Below, piece by piece: positions 10,365 through 20,306 of a stretch of DNA of 64,000 bases. This stretch comes from Thereva unica (lineage: Eukaryota > Arthropoda > Insecta > Diptera > Therevidae). The translations under genes and the position numbers were made by a program. The stretch's first letter is position 1. Each line of letters starts with the position of its first letter. A model generated the notes under the pieces. The model was not told where the DNA came from. It did not search any database and saw only the letters and a list, made by a program, of their open reading frames with translations. The stretch is taken from contig OX465282.1 of the NCBI GenBank assembly GCA_949987705.1, positions 6,126,501-6,190,500 of the forward strand, written 5' to 3'.

Positions 10365-10540
10365 TAGGATGTTCAGCAGATCGGTTCTGGTTCGATTGCG
10401 TAGGTCAAGCAGCATTCGACGTGATTAGTACTTAGATGGGGGCCAGCTTGGTAAAACGACACTCGTGTTTGCAATAGTCGATTACGAATACATTAATATC
10501 TGTAACAAAGCCGTGCCTACCTCTGGCGGACATATACATA
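10365..10540 (+). mobile_element. 5S rRNA-derived SINE, copy 1
   Basis: Segment 10380-10450 resembles the 3' two-thirds of insect 5S rRNA. It has ATCGGTTCT, then CAAGCAGC (box A region), then TTAGTACTTAGATGGGGG at 10425-10442, an uninterrupted 18-nt match to the intermediate element/box C region as I know it, then GCTTGG. Downstream sequence (10460-10525) is not 5S but is shared with the second copy at 29503-29680, including ATATCTGTAACA. A common non-5S body behind a 5S-like head defines a SINE family rather than a stray 5S pseudogene. The 5' part is weakly conserved. Confidence 0.6.
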
Positions 10541-11263
10541 CATACCCATACGGCAGGCGCATTTGTTCGCTGTGCGTGCTAGTTTCGGGTGCTTCTAAAA
10601 AAAGTAATCAAATAAATTATTTTTACTCGGGCGGGCTATAATTAGGACATAGATAAGCATACTTAAGTTTATTTATTAGAACATAGGTTTAAGAACTTAC
10701 TTGGTATTATGTGGTATTGTCTGTATGGGAGCCCTTAATGGGTTATGACTTGACACTTCTAAGGCTGCGCAGAGTTTCCGACTTCATTTCCAACTACTGC
10801 ATAGGAACTTATAGCTTCTTTTTGATCTCGATTACTGCTAGAGGTCATACATTCACTCACTGAGTTCTTAATCGGAAATCAACCTCTTCGTTAGGTGACC
10901 TTTTGAACATCTTTATCTTTCCCCGCCTTTATGGTCAACTCCTTCGAGCTCGTGGTCGTTTATGAGTAGTAATAGCGTCCTGCTCTAACGCTTTAGTTCT
11001 TCGGCCTTAAGTAAATTTCAGTCATCCAGGATAAGGTACTTGTATGCGACGATCTTACCAGGTCAGCGGCGAAGATCGTTTGTAATCAATCTCTTTAAGT
11101 ACTGGTTGACCATTGTGGCTTTGTCGCGATACCTTGGTCCCTTTTGTACAAACGTAGCGAATTTTGAATGGAAGAAGTTATTCTGATCCCGATGAGGTGT
11201 AACTGTACTTGAGCCTTGTTTTGATCAAAAAATTTGTGATGTGAAAAGATCGTTTTGGAGATA
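10541..11263. other. Unassigned sequence
   Basis: No transposon ends or convincing coding homology are visible. A minus-strand frame near 11000-11250 has scattered short open stretches, which might be LTR-retrotransposon decay, but I cannot name them. Confidence 0.3.
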
Positions 11264-11355
11264 TATAGGTTAGGTTAGGTTGAACCCCCACCAGGGAGCC
11301 CACTTAGGCACGCCATTGGGCCCATTGTGATGCCATTCTGGTATTGGGACATAGT

Positions 11356-14013
11356 TCAGGCCATTTCAAGCCATTTCGAGCTTTTAATAAAGCGACAGAG
11401 TCTAGAGACACCAATATTTTGCAGCTCGCTCAATCCATCAAGGAAAGGTGAGCCAAGTAAGGTCCCTCTTTTCCTTGCTAGGGCGGGACATGTACAGAGA
11501 AGATGGGAGACAGTTTCTTCCTCTTCTTCATTACCACAACTTCTGCATAAGTCGTTGTGGGGAAGTCCTAATCTTTCGGCGTGTGGGCCGAAGGGACAGT
11601 GACCAGTCAGCACCCTTACCACGTGGCTTATCTCCTTTTTGTTCAACTGAACCGGAGATTTTGAACGCTTTGCGTCCAAAGTTGGCCACATTGCATGAAG
11701 AGTGCGACAAACCGTTGCTGTGGTCCATCTCAGTCCGGCTCGGGCTAAGCTGATTTTTCTCACAGCTAGTTTATAGGTGGCTAAGGGCATTCCCATTCGG
11801 GTTAAGTGGGGTGTCCTTTCCACTTCGGTTCCCTGTCTAGCAAGCTCATCTGCCCTACAGTTTCCCCTAATCCCACTGTGTCCAGGAACCCAACACAGTG
11901 TTATATCAAACTGAGTGGCAGTCTCACACAGACCCCTGCGGCAGTTCAGAAGAGTCGTGGATGTTGTGACGACAGAATTAAGAGCCTTGAGGGCCGCCTG
12001 GCTATCCGATAGAATACATATATTCTTATGAGATATATTATTTATCTTCAACCATTCGAGAGCCTCCCAGATCGCAGTGACTTCCGCTTGGAAGACGCTG
12101 CAGTGGTCGGGTAGACGAAGAGAGGTATTTATATTTAATGCCTCGGAAAAGATACCAGAACCTAAACTGTTCCCAATTTTTGAGCCATCTGTGAAGATAC
12201 ATAATGACCCAGTTGGGATAACACCATCTTTCCAGTCATCTCTGGCCGGAATGATGGTATTGAAACCTTTCTCCAAGGTCCACGTAGGTGTAGTATAATC
12301 TAGGTTGTTCGCAGTGGTGGCGAACTTCCTAAGGATGGATGAATGGCCATATGAGTATGGAGTCCATCCAAGAGAAGCCTTTGTCCTGGCAGCCGTCCAG
12401 GCTGCCAGTTGCTCGGCGTGTATATCCAAAGGGGTAAGATGCAATAAGACATCCAGCGCAGCTGTAGGGGTGCTTCTCATTGCACCACTGATACACAGCT
12501 CAGCTGTTCTTTGGACCCTTTCCAGTATCTTACGATACGTAATCTTCTGTAATGCAGTCCACCATACCGATATGCCATGCATAAGTATAGGTCTGATTAC
12601 GGCTGTATAGAGCCAGTGGACGATGCGGGGTTTAAGGCCCCAGTTGACTCCGATCGTTCTCTGGCATAGGAAGAGAGCTGTTTTGGCCTTGTTTGCTCTT
12701 TCTATAAGATTCGGCCTCCACGTTAGTTTCCTATCGAGTATGAGACCTAGAAATTTCGCATCCTCCTTTATATGCAGTGTTTCATTACAAAGTCTTAAAG
12801 AAGGAAAATTGGGAAGTCTATGCTTCTTTGTAACGAGCACTACTTCAGTCTTGGCTGGGTTGACGCCTAGACCCTTTGTAGTGGCCCAATGAGAAAGAGT
12901 ATTCAATGCTTGTTGCATTATATCTCTTATTGTTGAGATGTACTTGCCGGTCACCACCAGCACAATATCATCAGCATAGGCCACCGTGGTGCACCCAGAC
13001 TCCTTTAGAGTTATCAGTACTTCATTGACTGTCATATTCCAAAGGAGCGGCGATAAGACCCCACCTTGCGGTGTGCCTCTTTTGACCCGTCTGACTTCTT
13101 CCGAAAGCCCCAGGCTAGACTTTATGACCCTGCACCCTAGCAGCTGATCAATAAAGGACCTGGAGCACCCATCAACATTCAGACGCTGGAGTGCCCTCGT
13201 GACCGCAGAAGGTTCAACATTGTTGAACGCACCTTCAATATCTAAGAAAGCAGCCAAGGTGAATTCCTTGAATTCAAGGGATCTTTCGATGACCGCTACC
13301 AAAGAGTGGAGAGCAGTGTCTACTGATTTACCTTTCGTGTAGGCATGCTGCGAGGGAGAAAGCAGTTTTTTATCAATGCTTTGCTTAACATGGATCTCCA
13401 CAAGTCTTTCTAGTATCTTGAGGAGAAAGGATGTGAGACATATAGGTCTCAAGTCTTTTGGATTGTGGTAGGAGATTTTACCCGCTTTCGGAATGAAAGC
13501 TACCTTCGCTACTCTCCAGGATGTTGGAATGTAGCTTAGGCTAAGGGAGCTCCTATAGATGGCTGCGAGCCAATTCAGAATTAGGTCACTGACTTTCTGA
13601 ATTTCAATGGGATAAATTCCATCTGGTCCCGGTGTTTTATAAGGCATGAAACCTTCTATGGACCACAGGAGTAAATCCCTGTTTATCAATCTGTCAATGG
13701 TGCCTAAATTGTGTGTGCTAGCTGGGCCCTCAAAACCTGTTTCTGCAGATGCAGCAAGAGATGTTGAGCCAGGAAAGTGAGTATCGAGTAGGAGTTTCAA
13801 TGACTCCTGACTGCTTGTGGTCCATGTACCGTCTGCTTGTTGCAGCATTTCTTGGCACATTGGGCTTTTCGAGAGAACTTTTCTCATTCTTGCGGCATCC
13901 GAAAAACCTTCTATTGTCGCACAAAAGGTCTTCCAGGATTCCCTTTTAGAGTTTCGCAGTTCATATTTGAACTCCCTGAGACGACTTTTGTAGTTGTCCC
14001 AGTCCGAAGCCAA
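11356..14013 (-). CDS. LOA LINE ORF2: reverse transcriptase, RNase H and zinc knuckle
   Basis: This 885-residue open frame would carry target-primed reverse transcription. RT motifs are FLDIEGAFNN (motif A, Asp at about 258), TPQGGVLSPLLWN (motif B, about 314-326) and AYADD (about 345-349). RNase H has Asp609 in FTDGS, Glu644 in FQAE, Asp670 in SDSQAAL, and a WVPGHSGI box with Asp722. A CRSC...HLLCTC knuckle ends the protein (about 823-841). This domain order is typical of the LOA clade. The frame really continues upstream of the chosen Met to about 14160. There a one-base frameshift separates it from the endonuclease frame, so the annotated start is only the first Met. The catalytic motifs look intact, but the element is truncated. 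Confidence 0.9.
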   Translation of the reverse strand: MASDWDNYKSRLREFKYELRNSKRESWKTFCATIEGFSDAARMRKVLSKSPMCQEMLQQADGTWTTSSQESLKLLLDTHFPGSTSLAASAETGFEGPASTHNLGTIDRLINRDLLLWSIEGFMPYKTPGPDGIYPIEIQKVSDLILNWLAAIYRSSLSLSYIPTSWRVAKVAFIPKAGKISYHNPKDLRPICLTSFLLKILERLVEIHVKQSIDKKLLSPSQHAYTKGKSVDTALHSLVAVIERSLEFKEFTLAAFLDIEGAFNNVEPSAVTRALQRLNVDGCSRSFIDQLLGCRVIKSSLGLSEEVRRVKRGTPQGGVLSPLLWNMTVNEVLITLKESGCTTVAYADDIVLVVTGKYISTIRDIMQQALNTLSHWATTKGLGVNPAKTEVVLVTKKHRLPNFPSLRLCNETLHIKEDAKFLGLILDRKLTWRPNLIERANKAKTALFLCQRTIGVNWGLKPRIVHWLYTAVIRPILMHGISVWWTALQKITYRKILERVQRTAELCISGAMRSTPTAALDVLLHLTPLDIHAEQLAAWTAARTKASLGWTPYSYGHSSILRKFATTANNLDYTTPTWTLEKGFNTIIPARDDWKDGVIPTGSLCIFTDGSKIGNSLGSGIFSEALNINTSLRLPDHCSVFQAEVTAIWEALEWLKINNISHKNICILSDSQAALKALNSVVTTSTTLLNCRRGLCETATQFDITLCWVPGHSGIRGNCRADELARQGTEVERTPHLTRMGMPLATYKLAVRKISLARAGLRWTTATVCRTLHAMWPTLDAKRSKSPVQLNKKEISHVVRVLTGHCPFGPHAERLGLPHNDLCRSCGNEEEEETVSHLLCTCPALARKRGTLLGSPFLDGLSELQNIGVSRLCRFIKSSKWLEMA

Positions 14014-14140
14014 ATTAGACCATTTGGCCTTATTGAAGGCCTTTCTGCTTTCAGACCTTAGTTTGAGAAGTCTGCTGTTCCACCAAGGGGGTTTGGTTTT
14101 ACCCCCATATTTTCTAATGGGACAGGCTGCTTCTAATGCG

Positions 14141-14549
14141 TTATTCAGGAGGTTTACTGAGATTTGTCACTTGATGTTCGAGATCTTCAGCATTCCAAGG
14201 GTGGGTGGGAACATCCTCAGGGAGGGATCTTTCCACTACTTGTCGGTATATGACCCAGTCTGTGTTCCGGACATTCCTGTAATCAGGGGCCTTCTTCACA
14301 GTTGAGCACGTATTGATATTAAAAAGGATGACTCTGTGGTCAGAAAAGGAGTGTTCACTGGATACTCTCCAGTTTTCCACACGGTTGAGCAGATCTGGGG
14401 AAACAAGAGTAATATCCAAGACTTCTTGTCTTACCCTTGTGATGAACGTGGGTTCATTTCCCCTATTGCATAGCAAGAGATTGTGTTGAAGTAATAAATC
14501 AAAAAGCAACTCACCTCTTATATTTGTATCAGAGCTGCCCCAAACGGTG
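14141..14549 (-). pseudogene. LOA LINE endonuclease domain, C-terminal half
   Basis: The minus-strand frame contains RGELLFDLLLQHN, NRGNEPTF, LDITLVSPDLL and SFSDHRVI. The SDH is the catalytic Asp-His motif of APE-type endonucleases. It is cut at 14549 by the adjoining CR1 tail. A single-base shift near 14155-14165 puts it out of frame with the following RT frame. The N-terminal catalytic residues of the endonuclease are absent. Confidence 0.85.
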
Positions 14550-14828
14550 TTTTATTTATTTATTTATTTATTTATTTATAATAACAACAACACAATTAAG
14601 TACAGGGACTTATAAATATGTGTAGGTAAAAGGAGAGACAAATTTATAATATAAATAATAAAATAATTGAGATACAAGAATGAAAAAAAAAAACGATATC
14701 AAGAACATATAATACTAATTTTGAATAAAAAACAAATAGTGAAAGGAAAAAAGAAAAAAACTTAATTAAATTAAAAGAGAAAAAAAAAAAAATAAAAAGA
14801 GAAAAACTAGTGGACTTAAACTACATGA

Positions 14829-17702
14829 TCATCTGCGGATATGCATAAAAAGATGTTTTCGAAAACTAGGAATGCTGCTGTTTCGCTTAATATTGATTGG
14901 CAGAGTGTTCCAAAGTCTGATAGCATGAATAAAGAACTGTTTTTCAGTAGTTCGGTGATTAAAGCTGGGTATTAGTAGGTTCAGCGTTCTTTGAGAAGAC
15001 GAGAAATTTAATATTTCGAATAAGTATTGAGGCTTGTGATATAAAATCAATTTCTTTAAAAAAATGATTGTTCGAAAATTAATATACTTTTGCAGAGTAC
15101 AGCCCAAGACAGATTCTACATATGCAGAAATGTGATCAGAACGTCTAAGCATGAAGCAGTACCGAATGGCTGAGTTAAAAGCTACATTTAGTTTTCTCAA
15201 TGTGTTGCAATCTAACGAGCAAAAAATTTCACATCCAAACGTTAGCACAGGAATTAGAAGTATTTTTACTAGGGCAACGCGAGTTGAGGCAGGAGTATAG
15301 GATGCAGATATAGATAATTTTTTAAGTATCATGTATATCTTGGAGATAATACTATTAATATGATTACTCCAGGTTAAAGTATGATTAAAAATAACACCAA
15401 GGTTTTTAACAGATTTATTAAAAGGAATAACCACGTTGTTCATATATACTTTAGGGAAAGCAGACAGCTCGAGCGGGTTTTTATGAAAAACAATTGCATT
15501 GGACTTAGATGGATTAAGATCAAGGTGGTTATCAATAGACCATTTGTACATTTTCTTTAAGTCATTGTTCATGAGTCGAACACCTTCAACGAGTTGATCT
15601 CTAACCTTGCTAATGTATAATTGAACATCGTCAGCATACAGGTGAAATCGACAAGAGCTAATAACGCCAGTAAGATCATTGATAAACATTGAAAATAATA
15701 AGGGACCAAGGGTAGATCCTTGAGGGACTCCACTGATAATATCAATCAGGTCAGACTTTTTGTCACCGAAGCACACGCGTTGTCGTCTATCTGTTAGATA
15801 AGATTTGATAAGTGTACAAGCGTGATAGGAAAAATTAAAGAGAGATTGCAATTTATTCACTAACATAGCATGATTAACTCTGTCAAACGCTTTGGAGAAA
15901 TCCAACAATACCAGCAGAGTTAGTTTATCGTCAACCATTGCCTGCCGAATATCCTCAGTGATTTTGAGAAGCGCAGAGCTGCAACTATGTTTTGGTCTAA
16001 ATCCAGATTGATAGGATGACAGGAGATTATTTCCTTCAATAAATTCAGATATTTGTTCATGGGCAAGTTTTTCAAACACTTTTGAGAAAAATGGAAGAAT
16101 AGAGATCGGACGAAAATCTTGCGTGCCTGATTTTTTCGGTATTGGGATTATTTTAGCCAACTTCCACTTAGTAGGAAAAGTGGAAGACCATATTATTGAA
16201 TTAAATATATGAGTAACGTAGGGAAGTATCAATGGTAGGATCATCTTTATAAACTTAGGATGGATGTCGTCAAGTCCCACGGAGTTGGATTTAACACTTA
16301 ACACTGCCTCATATACTTGATGCTGGGAAACATTGGAAAATGAGAACCCTTGAGAAGGATCTCTATCAATGAGGTGGGTAAGACTAAGATCTTCATCATG
16401 TACACCAACATACTGATTTCGACTAGATTGAGCGAACTCACAATTAAGCTCATTTAAATCCCTGGCAATGTCATGAGTCTCAGATTTTCCTAGGCCAATG
16501 TCCCTCAGGTTATTCCAAAGCTTTTTAGTTGGTAATTTAATATCAAATTTAGTTTGATGGTATTGAGTTTTGGAATAACGAATTTCATAGTTAACACGAT
16601 TACGCAGAATACGATAAAAACTCCAGCAATCAGAGGTTCGAAAGCGTCTCCATCGTTTATACGCTAAATTGCGTTGCAAAATTAGGTTTTCTATTCGAGC
16701 TGTAAACCAAGGGCAACTAGGGTTAATTATGCGTTTGGTCTTCAAGGGTATAAATTTATCAAAAAGGTACTTCACCAAACATTCTAAGAAAACAACTTTA
16801 TCATCTATAGATGTAATTGAATAAATAAGATCCCAATTTAATTCAACAGCTTCAGCGTACATACAATCGTGATTAACATGATAAAAGTCGCGATAAGAAA
16901 AGATACTTGGTCTGATTTCTACATTTCCAAGATTATAAATTAAAAAAATTAAATCATGTTTGGAAAAGGAAGGAAGGGAGATTTGGTTATTGAATTCAAC
17001 TAGTTGAAGATCATTCACAATAAAGAGGTCTAAGAGCGTGGATGAGGTTTTCGTAAAGTGGGTCGGAATAGAGTTCACAACGTGCAAATCAAAGGATTGT
17101 AGTAGGTCTTTAAATTGACTAGCATTTGAAGTATTGACAAGTAAATCTACATTAAAATCACCACCAATTATTATATGATTAAATTGGTGACCAATTTCAG
17201 CAATAATTGCTTCAAGAGGACCAAAATTAGATACGTGAGGCGGTTTATACACAGTACCAAGCAGACATTTTTTCTTATTTAAACAAACCTCGACAAAAAT
17301 ATATTCAATTTCTGAATTAATTTCGGATTGGGTTACTAATTTGACATGAATTGAACTTTTTAGAAATATAGCGACACCACCACCAATCCTATCAGTGCGA
17401 TCATTTCGAAATACCTTAAAACCATTCAGATTAATTAGGGTGTCAGGGATATAGTTCTTTAGCCAAGTTTCTGACACACAGATGACATCAAGAGCGATAT
17501 CATTGAAAATGTACCTAAACTCATCTATCTTGGGAAGAATACTCTGCGCATTAAGGTGACAGACCTTAAGGCCTTTACCTCTTTTAGCCATGACATTAAG
17601 TAAGGTACGCGACTTAATAACAGCATTATCAGACGAAGGAACATTAAAATTAGTACTAGTAATCATTATAACGTTGAATAGTGAACTCAAAAACAGCAGC
17701 AT
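14829..17702 (-). CDS. CR1-like LINE ORF2: endonuclease and reverse transcriptase
   Basis: This 957-residue frame has an APE endonuclease: CHLNAQS near residue 50, VSETWL near 77, GGDFN near 180 and SKHDL near 249. The RT has RPISILPFFSKVFEKL, LDFSKAFD (motif A, about 600), SGVPQGSTLGPLLF (motif B) and LYADD (motif C, about 690). All catalytic signatures are present and no stops interrupt the frame. The likely true start is the Met before AKRGKGLKVCHLN, about residue 38; the residues before it are hydrophobic and lie in the inter-ORF region. The protein would act with ORF1p in a cytoplasmic RNP and nick and prime in the nucleus. Confidence 0.9.
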   Translation of the reverse strand: MLLFLSSLFNVIMITSTNFNVPSSDNAVIKSRTLLNVMAKRGKGLKVCHLNAQSILPKIDEFRYIFNDIALDVICVSETWLKNYIPDTLINLNGFKVFRNDRTDRIGGGVAIFLKSSIHVKLVTQSEINSEIEYIFVEVCLNKKKCLLGTVYKPPHVSNFGPLEAIIAEIGHQFNHIIIGGDFNVDLLVNTSNASQFKDLLQSFDLHVVNSIPTHFTKTSSTLLDLFIVNDLQLVEFNNQISLPSFSKHDLIFLIYNLGNVEIRPSIFSYRDFYHVNHDCMYAEAVELNWDLIYSITSIDDKVVFLECLVKYLFDKFIPLKTKRIINPSCPWFTARIENLILQRNLAYKRWRRFRTSDCWSFYRILRNRVNYEIRYSKTQYHQTKFDIKLPTKKLWNNLRDIGLGKSETHDIARDLNELNCEFAQSSRNQYVGVHDEDLSLTHLIDRDPSQGFSFSNVSQHQVYEAVLSVKSNSVGLDDIHPKFIKMILPLILPYVTHIFNSIIWSSTFPTKWKLAKIIPIPKKSGTQDFRPISILPFFSKVFEKLAHEQISEFIEGNNLLSSYQSGFRPKHSCSSALLKITEDIRQAMVDDKLTLLVLLDFSKAFDRVNHAMLVNKLQSLFNFSYHACTLIKSYLTDRRQRVCFGDKKSDLIDIISGVPQGSTLGPLLFSMFINDLTGVISSCRFHLYADDVQLYISKVRDQLVEGVRLMNNDLKKMYKWSIDNHLDLNPSKSNAIVFHKNPLELSAFPKVYMNNVVIPFNKSVKNLGVIFNHTLTWSNHINSIISKIYMILKKLSISASYTPASTRVALVKILLIPVLTFGCEIFCSLDCNTLRKLNVAFNSAIRYCFMLRRSDHISAYVESVLGCTLQKYINFRTIIFLKKLILYHKPQYLFEILNFSSSQRTLNLLIPSFNHRTTEKQFFIHAIRLWNTLPINIKRNSSIPSFRKHLFMHIRR

Positions 17703-17957
17703 AAGTTTCCATATGTATAAAACTTGAAAAAGTAAGCTTTCTTATTATATACAGATTAACCATATCAGCAAATACATGAAATACATATATAAAAACAAAG
17801 AGTAATAAAAAAAAGGGTAGTAAAAGAAGTCCTACATTAATAAAATTAGCAATTATAAGAATTAAAAAAAAGACTAATAAAAAATACAACAAATTAATAC
17901 AAGAATTCATCTGGTAATGTGGTCACCTCACAGTAAATTTCATAAATACTTGATAGG

Positions 17958-18848
17958 TTATTGTCCATCGGCTCCAGGAACACGAAACAAGTGATCTAAA
18001 TCCGCCAATTTGCAAATCATTATCGATCGCTCATTAAGTTCTTTACGCACATGAATACGGCCAGCAATGGAGAAAACAGATGCGAGCTTTTTTTGGCGTC
18101 GTAGTCGTAAAGCTTTCCTAAAAATATTGTAATTGGCCTTGGTAAGGCTTTCATGGAGAAAAATTCTGCTGCAGGAGTCAATTCCAACGTCGCGCAAGGT
18201 CAGCTGCGCACCACATTTCTTTATCTTCGTCACTGCTGCTTTTAATATAAAGTTTTTATCACGTCCAGAAACACACTTTATGATTATGGACGCGTCAGCT
18301 CCCTGAGTTGATGCGTTGTTGTTCTTCGCACGATATATTTTTGATATCGTAGGAGCTGTTATATTTAGCGAAGCGCATAACTTTGAGAACATATTCTCCA
18401 GATTTTCCCCCGGTGAATTGGGAATACCATTTAATATAATATCAGCTGCAAGTTGACGTCGCTCCAGTGCATCAATACGGTTTTCAATACAATCTACAGT
18501 TGCGCGCAGGTCCGTAATTTGACAATTGACCTTGGTTTCAAGCGCATTTAATAGATCTTGATGCACGTCTCTCACAATAGCACCATGAAGTTCTTTTAGC
18601 TGCCGCTGAAAATCGGCCTTAAGGCAATCCATTTGTTTATGGAGGTCTCCCAGCATAGTTTTAAAGTCCAGGTTTTCTTTGAGCATTCGCATCACATCCA
18701 ACGATGAGGCTGGCTCCACGACTAGCCGCTTCTTTTGCGGCAACAAAGAGACTGGAGCTGTCCAAATTTCCCTCGTATGGTAGGTAGACAGATCCAATCC
18801 AATGGAGATACATATATAAGGATCATGAATTTGAAAAACCAAGATCAT
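17958..18848 (-). CDS. CR1-like LINE ORF1: coiled-coil nucleic-acid chaperone
   Basis: This 296-residue frame lies upstream of ORF2 with a 255-nt gap. Residues about 50-135 are heptad-rich and charged (a predicted coiled coil, for example VDCIENRIDALERRQLAADI). A folded domain begins at ILNGIPNSPGENLENMF and continues through LTLRDVGIDSC and RRQKKLASVFSIAGRI. This is the baculovirus-FP-like/RRM-type ORF1 domain common in CR1-like insect elements. The likely role is RNA binding and RNP formation. The true start may be the internal Met before RMLKENLDFKT, since the first 30 residues have no family counterpart. Confidence 0.75.
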   Translation of the reverse strand: MILVFQIHDPYICISIGLDLSTYHTREIWTAPVSLLPQKKRLVVEPASSLDVMRMLKENLDFKTMLGDLHKQMDCLKADFQRQLKELHGAIVRDVHQDLLNALETKVNCQITDLRATVDCIENRIDALERRQLAADIILNGIPNSPGENLENMFSKLCASLNITAPTISKIYRAKNNNASTQGADASIIIKCVSGRDKNFILKAAVTKIKKCGAQLTLRDVGIDSCSRIFLHESLTKANYNIFRKALRLRRQKKLASVFSIAGRIHVRKELNERSIMICKLADLDHLFRVPGADGQ

Positions 18849-18940
18849 GACCTACGCGATCATATCTCTATTTTGACTAATAACAAACAGTTTCTGCGAT
18901 TAAATTGTGACAAATATACTCCAATAAAAATTTAAAATTA

Positions 18941-20306
18941 AAATTCCTTTTTTTAATTTAGCTGGAATTCCATGACATTGATTCTGCCACACCATTCTTT
19001 AGTTTCCTCCGGCCTTTAGACTAAAAATAACTCTCCTCTTTGCGTATAAAATTTGCAAATACCAAAATATATATTTACAGACGATATGTATGTACATAGA
19101 GGGGTATATTTTTGCGATGAGTACCAAAAGCCTTTTATATATATAGATGTATGTATATAAATTGTTTTATGTATTCTGAGACCGAAGTAAACATCAAAGG
19201 ATTTTCTCTATTTAAGCAGAATGATGAACATTTACATCGTGGAAAATTTGCTTAGGCGCACTTCAAAAAAAAAAAAAAAAAAAAAAGGAAAACCTCAGAA
19301 AATTCGAAGAAAAATGTTTTGTGAAACGTTTGCTCTACTGTGTTGTTGTGGTTGGGGTTTTTGGTGGTGTACACACATTTTACCCTGTCCCTCTCTATAT
19401 TTATTGTTGGCTTCATATCCATATACTCCTTCCACTTATTTTCACGTTCAATTTCAATTTATTTCCAAGAACATTCCCGTCTCCCGCCACCTTTTAAATA
19501 TAACCGATATTTGATTTTAGCGCGCTTCAAAGGAATAAATTTCTCGCACTTGGAATATCTGCAATGTTTTATGAATAAAACAAAAGGAGTGTGTTTCAAG
19601 GAATTTTCCCACCTCCTCCTTTCAGTAAACTGCAAAGAAAAGGAAGTTCTCTCCTTTGGTTGATACAAACGAATTCAAATAAATTATTAATGCTACTATA
19701 TGCGCGCTACACATACACACAGAAACACAATTCGATATATCGTATCGTGTTTTCTTGTTATGTAAAATCGATAAGTTTTTGTGTTATCCCTTTTTTTTAA
19801 AACTCCTTCAAAGTGTTTCTTTTGAACCCCCATCGGTGGTTGAGGGTAAAAAAAAAACACGTATTCTTCTTATCAAGAAACTTTTATTTGGCTTTTTCTT
19901 GTTTGTTGGTTATTTCATTTTGTGTGTTGAAAGAGAAATATAAATAAAGGGAAACACAAAAAAATATATGGAATATGAAACAGGACGATTGCAGATATAT
20001 TGTGAATGTTTGAAACAATTCAAAATCGATCAAAGTAATCAAATTCAATATTTCTGTAGCTAAAGATATTTTGAATTGCATTCGGGAATGATGACAGATG
20101 CTCTGAGCAGCGCCGGCCCTAGCCTTTGTTGAGGGTTGGAGCGAGATTGTCTTTCGGCGCCTTTTGTTCGACGCTTTCACTTCACATAAATTGTATTTCC
20201 AGTTGTCCTAGATAAAACTTTTTTCGAGTACTACCGGCCTGCACTGGCGTAGGAACCGGAGGGACGGGGGGGTTGGGGGACAAAACTCCCCCGAAACGCC
20301 TTTTGT
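18941..20306. other. Non-coding AT-rich block
   Basis: No genes are recognised. It contains a 22-nt poly-A run at 19265-19286 and TATA-type microsatellites near 19080-19160. The composition resembles host intronic sequence. Around 20100-20280 are GC-rich words (GCCGGCCCT, GGGGGGTTGGGGG) that may be remnants of a hAT or other repeat next to the LINE fragment that follows. Confidence 0.5.

Larger units (their letters stand above)
11264..14549 (-). mobile_element. LOA-type LINE, 5'-truncated in the endonuclease
   Basis: The order on the minus strand is endonuclease C-terminus, RT, RNase H, zinc knuckle, short 3' UTR and a terminal (AACCT)3-4 array (read as GGTTAGGTTAGG at 11268-11281 on +). The 5' side stops in the endonuclease at a WGSSDTN-type motif near 14545. 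There it abuts the (TAAA)n tail of a CR1-like LINE of the same orientation. I cannot find the missing N-terminal LOA portion on the far side of that CR1 element, so the junction is not a simple clean insertion. Confidence 0.85.
14550..18940 (-). mobile_element. CR1-like LINE, near full length
   Basis: This is a two-ORF non-LTR retrotransposon. ORF1 lies at 18848-17958 and ORF2 at 17702-14829. A 3' UTR (14828-14583) and a (TAAA)n tail (seen as ATTTATTTATTT on + at 14552-14580) complete it. Both ORFs are uninterrupted, implying recent activity. The 5' boundary is uncertain; about 18850-18940 is a guess because no target duplication of the 14549 junction is visible there. There is no RNase H domain, consistent with the CR1 superclade. 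Confidence 0.85.

Noticed and set aside
10376..10460. Functional 5S rRNA gene
   Set aside because: The 5' third is poorly conserved and box A and flanking positions have many changes; the attached body is shared with another dispersed copy.
11268..11281. Interstitial telomere (TTAGG) repeat
   Set aside because: Only three units, and exactly at the 3' end of a LOA LINE, as in the second copy at 61.6 kb.
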